Shown: positions 50,526 through 59,312 of the stretch, in pieces | How the letters are laid out: each line of letters starts with the position of its first letter | How positions within the stretch are numbered: the first letter of the stretch is position 1 | Source: Hyphomonas sp. | GTDB taxonomy: Bacteria > Pseudomonadota > Alphaproteobacteria > Caulobacterales > Hyphomonadaceae | Assembly: GCF_016125515.1 (NCBI RefSeq) | Contig: NZ_WGLO01000002.1 | Span: 62,001-126,000 of the forward strand | Length of the DNA stretch: 64,000 nucleotides | Direction of reading: 5' to 3' | The notes under the pieces: generated by a model | Told to the model about the DNA's origin: nothing | Seen by the model: the letters and a program-made list of their open reading frames with translations, nothing else | Database searches by the model: none | Translations under genes and position numbers: made by a program

Positions 50526-50960
50526 TTATTTGTCCGAGGTCTGGTAATTCTTGCGCACGTGCGCGAGACCGAATTCTACAATCTCCTGCAGCACATCCAT
50601 GTCCACATCGGCGAGCTTGTTGATGTAGAGGCAGCTCTGGCCGGTCTTGTGTTTGCCGAGGCGCGCCAGCTTGTCCTTCAGGTCGAGATACCCCGGCAGG
50701 ATGTAGATCACCATGTTGGCCTTGCGCGGGCTGAAGCCGGTCATGCACATGTCGCCGGCGCGGCCGCTTTCGTACTTGTAGTGATACCGGCCGAAGCCGA
50801 TGATACTCGGCCCCCACATACAGGCCTTCAGGCCCGTAACTTTCTCCATCCAGGGCAGCAGTTTTTCGGCGTCGCGCTTGCGCGGACCATCCTCCATCGC
50901 CGCAATGAAATCGCGCGGCGAAACCGCCGTCTGCTTCGTCTTCGGTTCGGTCTTGGCCAT
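50526..50960 (-). CDS. DUF1801 domain protein
   Basis: A 144-aa protein. The family block WMEKVTGLKACMWGPSIIGFGRYHYKY and MVIYILPGYLDLKDKLARLGKHKTGQSCLYI fits DUF1801 (YdhG-like). A Lys-rich N-terminus precedes it. Ends 4 bases from the convergent hemB gene. Function unknown. Confidence 0.85.
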   Translation of the reverse strand: MAKTEPKTKQTAVSPRDFIAAMEDGPRKRDAEKLLPWMEKVTGLKACMWGPSIIGFGRYHYKYESGRAGDMCMTGFSPRKANMVIYILPGYLDLKDKLARLGKHKTGQSCLYINKLADVDMDVLQEIVEFGLAHVRKNYQTSDK

Positions 50961-50987
50961 GTTGTCCCCCCTGCGGCGGGGACCAGC

Positions 50988-51998
50988 TTAGCCGATCGAG
51001 ATTTTCTTGCCCAGATCGAGCAGGAGGATCAAAACGACTGCGAGCGCGAGGAAGACCGCCGACAGACCCGCGTTCAGCCAGACGGCGCGCTCGGCATGCT
51101 GCTGCTCGATCCAGCCGCGCGGTCGGATGTTCCGCAGGCGGAAGACGATCAGCGCCGAGAAGATGAGGCTGGCGACGTTGAGGCTGAGCAGGAGTGCCGC
51201 GCGCAGGGCGAAGGCCCATTCGCCGCTACCCGCGAAAAGGCCGATGGCCGCGCCGGGCGGCAGGAGCGCCGCCGCCACCATGACCCCCACCAGCGTGGCA
51301 GAAGAGCCGCGTGTCAGCGACAGCGCCGCCGCCGCGCCTGCCGCCATCGCGAGCGCCAACCCGTCGAGGCGCACCTCGGCGCGCGACATCAGCTCGCGGC
51401 TCTGCAGGTCCAGCGGCATGATCAGGGCCAGCAACAGTGACACCAGCAAAACAATGCCGATGCCCCCCAGCAGCGTGACGGCACCCTGCCGGATCAGTCT
51501 GACGTCACCGAGTGCCGCGCCCATGTTGAACGCCAGGATGGGGCCCAGCAGCGGCGCGATCACCATGGCGCCGATCACCGCCGCCACACCGTCCGAATTA
51601 AGACCGATGGCCGCCACGATGGTCGAGAGGATGACGAGCACGATATAGTCCCGGTCGAGCTTCGCGCCGGAGACGACCTGGGCATAGAGTTCCTCGCGCG
51701 TGCTCTGTTCGCGGCGCTTCTCGTTGTCCTTGCTCTTCTCTTCGAGGCGCGGGACCGTGGCATCGACCGCGCAGACGGTGATGCGCCATTCGGCGGAGTC
51801 TTCGAGCGCCGCCTGCAGGTTGTCCATCAGGCTCTGCACCAGGCCTTCGCGCAGGAAGACGGAGATGAAACACCGGTCCTTCTGTTCGGTCTGGTAGACC
51901 ACATAGTCGACCGGCTTGGCGGCCTTGATGGCGCTGATGACCGTGTCGAATGCGCCGTTGCGGGCGAGATGGATGTCGAGCCGGCGCAGCGTGCTCAT
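50988..51998 (-). CDS. TIGR00341/DUF389 membrane protein
   Basis: A 336-aa protein. A soluble N-terminal half (1-110) is followed by about six helices with the DUF389 repeat (NSDGVAAVIGAMVIAPLLGPILAF, GGIGIVLLVSLLLALIM, GSSATLVGVMVAAALLPP). The function of this family is unknown. Its start overlaps the beta-hydroxyacid dehydrogenase stop by four bases (51995-51998). Confidence 0.87.
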   Translation of the reverse strand: MSTLRRLDIHLARNGAFDTVISAIKAAKPVDYVVYQTEQKDRCFISVFLREGLVQSLMDNLQAALEDSAEWRITVCAVDATVPRLEEKSKDNEKRREQSTREELYAQVVSGAKLDRDYIVLVILSTIVAAIGLNSDGVAAVIGAMVIAPLLGPILAFNMGAALGDVRLIRQGAVTLLGGIGIVLLVSLLLALIMPLDLQSRELMSRAEVRLDGLALAMAAGAAAALSLTRGSSATLVGVMVAAALLPPGAAIGLFAGSGEWAFALRAALLLSLNVASLIFSALIVFRLRNIRPRGWIEQQHAERAVWLNAGLSAVFLALAVVLILLLDLGKKISIG

Positions 51999-52864
51999 GA
52001 CTCGCCACGCTTGCCGAGGCGCGCAATCAGGCTGGACGTATCCCAGCGCGCGCCGCCCATGGCCTGCACATCGGCGTAGTATTGGTCGACCAGCGCCGTC
52101 AGCGGCAGGCTGGCACCGGTTTCGCGCGCAGCGTCGAGCGTGATGCGCAGGTCCTTGCGCATCCAGTCGACCGCGAAGCCGAAATCGAACTTGCCTTCGG
52201 TCATCGTCTTCCAGCGGTTCTCCATCTGCCAGCTTTGCGCTGCGCCGCCGGAGATCGCCTCGATCACCTTCTCCGCATCAAGTCCGGCCGCCTCGGCAAA
52301 GTGCAGGCCTTCGGCGAGCCCTTGCACGATGCCGGCGATACAGATCTGGTTGACCGACTTGGCGAGCTGGCCGGCGCCGGTGTCGCCGATGAGGGTGATC
52401 TTGCGGGCGAAAGCGTTCATCACCGGCTCGGCGCCGGTAAACGCGGCGGGCTCACCGCCACACATGATCGTCAGCTTGCCATTGATCGCGCCCGCTTCGC
52501 CGCCGGAGACCGGGGCGTCGATGAAGCGCGCGCCCTTGGCCTTGCAGCGTGCCGCGAGCTCGCGGGCAAGACCGGCCGAGGCAGTGGTGTGGTCGATGAC
52601 GGTCATGCCGGCGCCAAGGCTCGATTCGAACTGGTCGAACACAGCGCGCACATCCGGATCATCGCCGAGGCACATCAATACGAACTCGGCGCCGAACACG
52701 GCCGAGGCCGGATCCTTCGCGGCTTCGCCCCGGTGCATGCCGGTCCAGGCGGTGGATTTTCCGGCTGTGCGGTTCCAAACGCTGACCTGATGGCCGGCGC
52801 GGGCAAGATGGCCCGCCATGTGGAAGCCCATGACCCCAAGTCCGAGAAAAGCGGTGCGCGCCAT
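51995..52864 (-). CDS. Beta-hydroxyacid dehydrogenase (3-hydroxyisobutyrate-dehydrogenase family)
   Basis: A 289-aa NAD(P) enzyme: FLGLGVMGFHMAGHLARAGH (Rossmann GxGxMGxxM), DAPVSGGEAGAINGKLTIMCGG (substrate loop), GAGQLAKSVNQICIAG with the catalytic Lys. NRT after beta-2 suggests NADP, which is common in the GLYR/succinic-semialdehyde-reductase branch as well as HIBADH. The substrate could therefore be 3-hydroxyisobutyrate or a semialdehyde. Coupled to the DUF389 gene. Confidence 0.88.
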   Translation of the reverse strand: MARTAFLGLGVMGFHMAGHLARAGHQVSVWNRTAGKSTAWTGMHRGEAAKDPASAVFGAEFVLMCLGDDPDVRAVFDQFESSLGAGMTVIDHTTASAGLARELAARCKAKGARFIDAPVSGGEAGAINGKLTIMCGGEPAAFTGAEPVMNAFARKITLIGDTGAGQLAKSVNQICIAGIVQGLAEGLHFAEAAGLDAEKVIEAISGGAAQSWQMENRWKTMTEGKFDFGFAVDWMRKDLRITLDAARETGASLPLTALVDQYYADVQAMGGARWDTSSLIARLGKRGES

Positions 52865-52989
52865 GACTGTCTCCTTTTGGCACGCCCGCAATAGATGGAA
52901 TTTCATAGAAATCCCACCCCCGCCTGAAGCGTGGGTTTCACCATGACCTGATAGGTGTTGGTTTCCGTCAGAATGATCGGTCCAGGAAA

Positions 52990-53679
52990 ATGGCATACGC
53001 CACGAACCATCGGCAATACGCAGGCAGAATGCCTGCAATTCCGGCCCGCAAGCTCGGGAACTGGAAGATGGCGTATGCCGACTTCCTGACCGCGCTGATG
53101 GCCTTCTTCTTGTTGATGTGGCTGGTCAGCGGGGTGTCCCCCGACGCGCGCAGCGCGATTGCGGCCAAGTTCAAGCTGCGCGAAGTTGCCAGCGCGCCGC
53201 TTTCCATTAACCCGGTCCCGGCTGAAGCGACCAACCTCTACAGCCTGCTGACCCTGACCGACGCCCTGCGCAAGGCGGGTGACAGCGTGATTCTGACCGC
53301 CGAACCGGACGGCGTGCGCGTCGATCTGGTCGATACATCGGGCCGTCCGCTGTTCCAGAGCGCCAGTGGCGCGCTGACCGACGAGGGCCGCGCCCTGGTG
53401 GCCGCTACGGCCCAAACCCTGGCGCCGCTGCCCAACCGGCTGTCCATCGAAGGCCATACGGATGCTTTTTCGCTGACCCGGGACGGCTATTCCAACTGGG
53501 AACTCTCGTCCGACCGGGCCAACGAAGCCCGCCGGCTGCTCGAAGCAGGCGGCGTGGCGCCGGAGCGAATCCGCTCGGTGAGCGGCCTTTCAGACACCCA
53601 GCCGCTTGATCCCGGCCAGCCGCACCTCGCACAAAACCGCCGGATCAGCGTGAAAGTGCACCTCGGCGCCGCAACGTGA
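52990..53679 (+). CDS. motB: Flagellar motor protein MotB
   Basis: A 229-aa stator protein, if read from ATG 52990 (AGGAAA immediately upstream); a start at ATG 53029 would give 216 aa and drop a short segment before KLGNWKMAYADFLTALMAFFLLMWLV, the single helix with proton-coupling Asp (Asp31). Peptidoglycan-binding OmpA domain: LSIEGHTDAFSLT, NWELSSDRANEARRLLE, and NRRISVKV. Neither motA nor other flagellar genes are adjacent. Bpt follows. Confidence 0.85.
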   Translation: MAYATNHRQYAGRMPAIPARKLGNWKMAYADFLTALMAFFLLMWLVSGVSPDARSAIAAKFKLREVASAPLSINPVPAEATNLYSLLTLTDALRKAGDSVILTAEPDGVRVDLVDTSGRPLFQSASGALTDEGRALVAATAQTLAPLPNRLSIEGHTDAFSLTRDGYSNWELSSDRANEARRLLEAGGVAPERIRSVSGLSDTQPLDPGQPHLAQNRRISVKVHLGAAT

Positions 53680-53683
53680 GGCT

Positions 53684-53710
53684 TTCCGGCAACGCCGGTG
53701 TGTCTTTTTT
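53684..53710 (+). terminator. Likely intrinsic terminator after motB
   Basis: CCGGC-AAC-GCCGG (53686-53698) followed by TGTGTC then TTTTTT (53705-53710). It lies about 5 bases past the motB stop. Confidence 0.5.
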
Positions 53711-53779
53711 GCCGCGCAGCGGGTTCCGCCCGGTTTTGGCCTCTTGGCGCTGGCCCGGCGCAGTGTATCGTCGGCAGTC

Positions 53780-54538
53780 ATGAAGTTCTCGGATTCCCAT
53801 CTTTTGCCGGCCGGCCTGGAACGGTCGCTGAGGTTCTACGTGACGAACCCCAGCCCGTGCCCCAATCTGCCTGACCGCAAGGAACGCAAAGCGTTTACGA
53901 ATCTGGCGATTCCGGAAGCAGATGCGGTCCACAACGTGCTCAGCCAGTCGGGTTTCCGGCGCAGCCAGTCGATCGCCTATCGCCCCGCCTGCCTGCGCTG
54001 CAACGCTTGCCGCAGCGTGCGCGTGCCCGCCCGTGACTTCACGATCAGCCGCAATGACCGCAAGGTGATGGCAAAGAACAGCACGCTGGTGCGCCGTCCG
54101 GTTGTCTCGCAGGCCACGCGGGAGCAGTTCCGCCTGCTCAAGGCCTATGTCAAAACCCGGCACGACAATGGCGGCATGTCCGACATGACCTACCGGGATT
54201 ACGTCGCCATGGTCGGCGGCAGCCCGGTGCAGAGCCTGATCTTCGAATATCGGGACGGGCCGGAAGAGTCCGCACCGCTGGTCGCCGCCTCGATCACCGA
54301 CGTGCTGCGCGACGGCTTCTCGATGGTCTATACCTTTTTCGACCCCGAAATGGACTCGCGCAGCCTCGGCCACCATGTGATCCTCGATCACATCCGCCAT
54401 GCGCAGGAGATGGGTCTTCCGCACGTCTATCTGGGCTACTGGGTCAAAGGCAGCCCGAAAATGGCGTACAAACGGCGTTATCAGCCACTCGAAGTGCTTG
54501 ACGGCGACCGCTGGCGGCTCTTGAGAGACGACGAGTAA
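53780..54538 (+). CDS. bpt: Aspartate/glutamate leucyltransferase (Bpt)
   Basis: A 252-aa leucyl-tRNA-protein transferase of the N-end rule, acting on N-terminal Asp/Glu. Features: CLRCNACRSVRVP (cysteine-rich site), PSPCPNLPDRKERK, SMVYTFFDP and C-terminal YLGYWVKGSPKMAYKRRYQPLE, all diagnostic for the Ate1/Bpt family. Length fits Bpt (about 240). The N-end rule interacts with ClpS/ClpA proteolysis, which also matters for cell-cycle control in this group. Confidence 0.94.
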   Translation: MKFSDSHLLPAGLERSLRFYVTNPSPCPNLPDRKERKAFTNLAIPEADAVHNVLSQSGFRRSQSIAYRPACLRCNACRSVRVPARDFTISRNDRKVMAKNSTLVRRPVVSQATREQFRLLKAYVKTRHDNGGMSDMTYRDYVAMVGGSPVQSLIFEYRDGPEESAPLVAASITDVLRDGFSMVYTFFDPEMDSRSLGHHVILDHIRHAQEMGLPHVYLGYWVKGSPKMAYKRRYQPLEVLDGDRWRLLRDDE

Positions 54539-54596
54539 GCCACACGGCGAAACCGGTCCTGAAGAGGCCGGCGCCCGGCGCATGGGGAGGCGATCA

Positions 54597-55706
54597 ATGA
54601 TCAACCGGCGTAATCTGGTCGGCGCGGGGGCGCTTGGCCTGGCCGGCGCGGCTGCAACCTTTGCCAATCCGAAATCCGGCGCAGCCCTGTCCGGCCCGGC
54701 CATCAGCCGCAGCCGCCGCCGCTTCAACATGGTCACCACCTGGCCGAAGGGCCTGCCCGGCCTCGGCCGCGCGGCCGAGCGCGTGGCCGAGCGCGTGTTC
54801 GAGATGTCGGACGGGTTGATGGAGATCAAGGTGTTCGCGGCCGGCGAATTAGTGCCGCCCTTCGAAAGCTTCGATGCGGTCGCGAACGGCTCGGCCGATA
54901 TGTACCACGGTGCCGAATACTACTGGACCGCCAAGTCCACCGCTTTTCCCTTCTTCACCGCCGTACCGTTCGGCATGACGGCGCAGGAAATCATGGGCTG
55001 GATCGATTTCGGCGGGGGGCAGGAACTCTGGGACGAACTCGCCGGCCAGTTCGGCATCAAGTCCCTGCAGGGCGCCAATACCGGCCACCAGATGGGCGGC
55101 TGGTTCCGCAAGGAAATACGTGGACTGAACGACTTCGTCGGCCTCAAGATGCGCATCCCCGGCCAGGGCGGCGAAGTGCTCCGCGCGCTGGGCGGCGCGT
55201 CGGTGGCCCTTGCGGGCGGCGAGATCTACCAGGCCCTCCAGACCGGCGCCATCGACGCCACCGAATGGGTTGGCCCCTGGAATGACTACGCGCTCGGCTT
55301 TCACCGCGAGGCGCCCTACTATTACGGCCCCGGCTTCCATGAGCCCGGCGCAAGCCTGGCCGTGGGCATCAACCGCGGCGTCTGGGACAGCCTGATCCCC
55401 AGCGAGCAGATGATCCTGCGGGCGGCCTGCGAATCCGTGAACCACACCTCGCTCGGCGAATTCACCTACCAGAACTCCGTTCACCTCGACCTGCTCGTGC
55501 GCGAGCACGGCACCCAGCTTCGTTCGTTCCCGGAGGATGTGGTGAAGCGGATGTCGGAAGCGGCCTATGATGTGCGCGCGGCCAGCGGCAAGGACGGGAT
55601 CGAGAAGCGTATCTATGAGAGCTTCGAGGCTTCGCTGAAGCTGATGCGCGGATGGGCTGGCGTTTCGGATGGCCCGTACTACGCCGCCCGCGCGCTCGGC
55701 AAATAG
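54597..55706 (+). CDS. TRAP transporter solute-binding protein (DctP)
   Basis: A 369-aa periplasmic binding protein with a Tat-like signal (NRRNLVGAGALGLAGAAAT). The fold markers are FNMVTTWPKGLPGLGRAAER, GEIYQALQTGAIDATEWVGPWND and ASLAVGINRGVWDSL. Gene order binding protein, small permease, large permease is that of a TakP-like TRAP system, often for 2-oxo acids. GGGGAGG precedes ATG 54597. The closing operon member is an aminotransferase. Confidence 0.92.
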   Translation: MINRRNLVGAGALGLAGAAATFANPKSGAALSGPAISRSRRRFNMVTTWPKGLPGLGRAAERVAERVFEMSDGLMEIKVFAAGELVPPFESFDAVANGSADMYHGAEYYWTAKSTAFPFFTAVPFGMTAQEIMGWIDFGGGQELWDELAGQFGIKSLQGANTGHQMGGWFRKEIRGLNDFVGLKMRIPGQGGEVLRALGGASVALAGGEIYQALQTGAIDATEWVGPWNDYALGFHREAPYYYGPGFHEPGASLAVGINRGVWDSLIPSEQMILRAACESVNHTSLGEFTYQNSVHLDLLVREHGTQLRSFPEDVVKRMSEAAYDVRAASGKDGIEKRIYESFEASLKLMRGWAGVSDGPYYAARALGK

Positions 55707-55720
55707 GCCGGAGGCCCGGC

Positions 55721-56392
55721 ATGGACACGACTGTCTTTCTCCAGATCGGCACCGGCCTGAAATGGGCCGGCATCGCCCTGCTGCCCTTATTCGCCTTACC
55801 GCTGATCGTCGTGGCGCTGCCGGGCGTGCTCGATGGCTTTGCCAAACGCCTCTCCGCTTTTATCGACCGGCTATCGGGCGCTGCGCTGGGCGCGGCCATG
55901 GTCAGCGGCCTGATCCTGCTCTTCGCGCAGCTGGCGGTCGTCGTGCTGCGCTATGCCTTTGGACTGTCCTTCACCTGGCTCAGCGAAATCGTAATGTATG
56001 CCTTTGCGGCGATGTTCATGCTGGGCTCTGCGGGCGCGTTGCGCGACAGCGCCCATGTGCGCGTCGATATCCTGCGCCCGCGCTTCGGCGAGACAGGACG
56101 CGACTGGATCGAACTCGCGGGCGCCTATCTCTTTCTCTTCCCGATCTGCATGCGGATCATCACCACCAGCGAAGCGGGGCTTGCCCGGTCCTGGTCGTTG
56201 CTGGAAGGCTCGCGCGAGTCCGATGGCTTGCCGATCCTGTTCCTGTTCAAGACGCTGGTGCCTGCACTGGCGGTACTGCTGATGGCGCAGGGCCTGTCGG
56301 AAAGCCTGAAGGCCGCGCTGCGCCTCACCGGCGCGCTGCCGCCCGAAACACCCGAACAACTGAACGCGGAGGCGGGCGGCCATGGAGCTTGA
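55721..56392 (+). CDS. TRAP transporter small permease (DctQ)
   Basis: A 223-aa, about 5-helix membrane protein (DctQ domain: LRYAFGLSFTWLSEIVMYAFAAMFMLG; VDILRPRF; LVPALAVLLMAQGLSESL). An extra N-terminal hydrophobic segment (15-35) is unusual but seen in TRAP DctQ with longer N-termini. Its stop overlaps the next start by 11 bases (56382-56392). Confidence 0.9.
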   Translation: MDTTVFLQIGTGLKWAGIALLPLFALPLIVVALPGVLDGFAKRLSAFIDRLSGAALGAAMVSGLILLFAQLAVVVLRYAFGLSFTWLSEIVMYAFAAMFMLGSAGALRDSAHVRVDILRPRFGETGRDWIELAGAYLFLFPICMRIITTSEAGLARSWSLLEGSRESDGLPILFLFKTLVPALAVLLMAQGLSESLKAALRLTGALPPETPEQLNAEAGGHGA

Positions 56393-57965
56393 AGCCCTCC
56401 TCGCCATTGCAATGTTCGTGGCCGCCATCGGCGCGCTGCTCGCGGGCTATCCGGTTGCGCTGACGCTGGGCGGCGTTGCGCTGATCTTCGCGCTGGTGGG
56501 CATCGCGCTCGGCGTGTTTCCGGACTCCTTCCTGAAGGCCTTCCCGAGCCGGATTGAAGGCGGCTCGATCATGCAGAGCCAGACGCTGATCGCCGTGCCC
56601 CTGTTCGTGCTGATGGGGGTAATCCTGGAGCGGTCACGCGTGGCGGAAGACCTGCTCACCATCGCCAGCCGGCTGTTGGCCGGCGTGCGCGGCGGGCTCG
56701 GTTACGCCGTAATCCTCGTGGGCACGTTGCTTGCCGCTTCTACCGGCATTGTCGGCGCGACGGTGATCACCATGACGCTGATCGCCCTGCCGACCATGCT
56801 GCGTCAGGGCTATGACGTACGCCTCGCTACTGGCACCATCGCGGCGTCCGGCACGCTGGGCCAGATCATCCCGCCCTCCATCGTACTGATCCTCCTGGCC
56901 GATGCGATCTCGAACGCAGCGAGCCAGGCCAGCCTGCACACGGGCGCCGGCTCGGCCGTCGTCTCGGTGGGCGACTTGTTCGCCGGCGCGCTCATCCCCG
57001 GCCTGATTCTCGTGCTCTTCTATCTCGGCTGGGTGGCGCTGACCGCGATACGCCGGCCCGCCGCCTGCCCGCCTGCCGTGCTTGAAGAAGGCACCGCGCC
57101 GCTCACCGCGCGCGAGGTTGCCATCGGCCTCGGCGCGCCGCTGATGCTGATCTTCGCCGTGCTGGGCTCCATCCTCGGCGGCATCGCGCCGCCGACGGAA
57201 GCGGCCGCTATCGGCGCGGGCGGCGCGCTGCTGCTGGCGGGCCTCCGGCTCGCGCCGGATGCCAACAGCCGATTGACGCCCGTGATCCTCGCCGGCCTGT
57301 TCAGTCTGGTGATGATCCTGGTGCTGCGCAACACGCTGGACCTGCGGGTCGGCGACATCTCACATTCCGGCCTCGCCGCGACTGGCATGGCGCTAACGCT
57401 ACTCGGCTGTCTCGCCTTCACGGCTTCGCTGATCGCGGGCGCGCTCGTGCTGCGCAAAGCCGCTCAGCTGTCGCCGGCCCTGAAGAGCACGGCGCATATC
57501 ACCTCGATGGTGTTCCTGATCCTGATCGGCGCTTCGCTGTTCAGCCTCGTCTTTCGCGGATTCGATGGCGACGACCTGGTGGCCGAAGTGCTGCATTCCG
57601 TGCCCGGCGGCAAATGGGGGGCGTTGGCGATGACGCTGCTCGTGATGTTCGTCCTCGGATTTTTCCTGGACTTCATCGAGATCGTCTTCGTGGTCGTGCC
57701 GCTGGTTGCACCGCCGCTGATCATGCTCGGCTGCGACCCGGTGTGGCTGGCCATCCTGATGGCCGTGAACCTGCAGACCAGTTTCCTCACACCGCCGTTC
57801 GGCTTTGCGCTGTTCTACCTGCGCGGCGCGGCGCCGCCCGAGGTGAGTACGCTGCAGATATGGCGCGGTGCGATCCCCTTCATCGGCCTGCAGCTGTTGC
57901 TGATGGCGCTGGTGGCGGCGGTACCGGCGCTCGCTACCTGGTTGCCGGCGATAGCGGCGAACTAG
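56382..57965 (+). CDS. TRAP transporter large permease (DctM)
   Basis: A 527-aa, multi-helix permease. N-terminal region VAAIGALLAGYPVALTLGG, then QSQTLIAVPLFVLMGVIL, GTLGQIIPPSIVLILLAD and C-terminal FFLDFIEIVFVVVPLVAPPL and LTPPFGFALFYLRGAAPPEV are DctM signatures. It is roughly 100 residues longer than the usual 425, the extra lying between helices about residues 220-390. It works with the DctP and DctQ above. Confidence 0.93.
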   Translation: MELEALLAIAMFVAAIGALLAGYPVALTLGGVALIFALVGIALGVFPDSFLKAFPSRIEGGSIMQSQTLIAVPLFVLMGVILERSRVAEDLLTIASRLLAGVRGGLGYAVILVGTLLAASTGIVGATVITMTLIALPTMLRQGYDVRLATGTIAASGTLGQIIPPSIVLILLADAISNAASQASLHTGAGSAVVSVGDLFAGALIPGLILVLFYLGWVALTAIRRPAACPPAVLEEGTAPLTAREVAIGLGAPLMLIFAVLGSILGGIAPPTEAAAIGAGGALLLAGLRLAPDANSRLTPVILAGLFSLVMILVLRNTLDLRVGDISHSGLAATGMALTLLGCLAFTASLIAGALVLRKAAQLSPALKSTAHITSMVFLILIGASLFSLVFRGFDGDDLVAEVLHSVPGGKWGALAMTLLVMFVLGFFLDFIEIVFVVVPLVAPPLIMLGCDPVWLAILMAVNLQTSFLTPPFGFALFYLRGAAPPEVSTLQIWRGAIPFIGLQLLLMALVAAVPALATWLPAIAAN

Positions 57966-57969
57966 GCAG

Positions 57970-59106
57970 ATGGGACAGGATATCTCGCCCTTCCAGGCGA
58001 TTGCCATCAGCCGCCGTGCGCATGAGATGAAGGCCGAAGGCCGGCGCATCCTGCACATGGAATTCGGCCAGCCCTCCACCGGCGCGCCCGGCGCCGCCAT
58101 CGCGGCGGCACATGAGGTGCTGGACAAGGATGCAATGGGCTATTGGGAAAGCCCGCCGCTGAAGGCGCACATTGCCCGCCACTACAAGGACACCTACGGC
58201 GTCACCGTCGCGCCTGCGCGCATCGCGATCACGTGCGGCGCCTCGCCGGCGCTGGTACTGGCGCTCGCCACCGCGTTCAATCCCGGAGACCGGATCGCCC
58301 TCGCCCGCCCCGGCTATGTGGCCTATCGCAACACCCTCCGTGCCCTGAACCTTGTGCCGGTGGAAATCCCCTGCGGTGAGGCTGAACGCTTCCAGCTCAC
58401 CGCCGCCGCGCTGGACGCGCTGGGTCCAGCGCCCGCGGGTGTGATCCTCGCCAGCCCCGCCAACCCGACGGGCACGATCATCGCAGAGGCCGAACTGCGC
58501 GCTATAGCCGACGTCGCCCGCAAGCGCGGCACACGGATCATCTCGGACGAGATCTATCACGGCCTAAGCTACGGCCCGAAGATCCATTCGATCCTCGAGT
58601 TCGAACCTGCCGCCTATGTTGTCAACAGCTTCTCGAAATACTTCTCGATGGCCGGTTGGCGCCTCGGCTGGCTCATCTCGCCGGAGGACGGCGCGGCGCG
58701 CACCGGCGCCTATATCGGAAATCTCTTCCTCACCGCGCCGTCGCTTGCCCAGCATGCCGGCCTCGTCGCCATGGACAGCCGCGATGAACTCGACGGCCAT
58801 GTGGAGGTCTACCGCCGCAACCGCGCACTGTTGCTGGACGCCCTGCCGCGCCTCGGCCTCGAACGCATCGCCCCGCCCGACGGCGCCTTCTACATCTACG
58901 CCGACATCTCGCGCTTCACCGAGGACAGCCTCGCCTTCTGCATGAAGCTCCTCGAAGACACCGGCGTCGCCACTGCCCCCGGAGTCGACTTCGACCCCGT
59001 CGACGGCCACCGCTTCATGCGCTTCTCATTTGCGCTCTCAACGCCTGAGATTGAGGAAGCCCTCAGCAAGCTGGAGCCGTGGTTCGCGGCGCAGCCAAAA
59101 CTCTGA
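57970..59106 (+). CDS. PLP-dependent aminotransferase, class I/II
   Basis: A 378-aa fold-type I enzyme. SNSFSKYFSMAGWRLGW gives PLP Lys223; EFGQPSTGAP, SPANPTGTI, ISDEIYHGL and FMRFSFALS are the remaining class signatures. It starts 4 bases after dctM, so it is in the TRAP operon. Together they suggest uptake of a 2-oxo acid or amino acid and its transamination. The acceptor is not known. Confidence 0.92.
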   Translation: MGQDISPFQAIAISRRAHEMKAEGRRILHMEFGQPSTGAPGAAIAAAHEVLDKDAMGYWESPPLKAHIARHYKDTYGVTVAPARIAITCGASPALVLALATAFNPGDRIALARPGYVAYRNTLRALNLVPVEIPCGEAERFQLTAAALDALGPAPAGVILASPANPTGTIIAEAELRAIADVARKRGTRIISDEIYHGLSYGPKIHSILEFEPAAYVVNSFSKYFSMAGWRLGWLISPEDGAARTGAYIGNLFLTAPSLAQHAGLVAMDSRDELDGHVEVYRRNRALLLDALPRLGLERIAPPDGAFYIYADISRFTEDSLAFCMKLLEDTGVATAPGVDFDPVDGHRFMRFSFALSTPEIEEALSKLEPWFAAQPKL

Positions 59107-59201
59107 AGCGGCGTTTAGGACGCACTCAGCCGGCAGCAAATCGCCGAAAACTGCCTTTTGCGCCTGGTAGAGTTTTCTCTGAACCGAACTGTCGATTGAG
59201 C

Positions 59202-59219
59202 GAGCCCGGTTCCGGGCTC
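59202..59219. repeat. Perfect inverted repeat, 8-bp arms
   Basis: GAGCCCGG-TT-CCGGGCTC in the gap between the aminotransferase and the amine oxidase. No T-run follows, and the gap also holds the promoter for the next gene. Confidence 0.4.
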
Positions 59220-59312
59220 AGAACTCGACGTAGTGAGTGCGGTACCGATTGACAGATCAAATGAAGAGAGGCCAGTGATCACGACTGGAAGCAGACTTTT
59301 GTGGGGTCTTTC

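Noticed and set aside
59202-59219. Perfect inverted repeat as an intrinsic terminator for the aminotransferase operon
   Set aside because: No T-run after either arm and almost no loop; kept only as a repeat.
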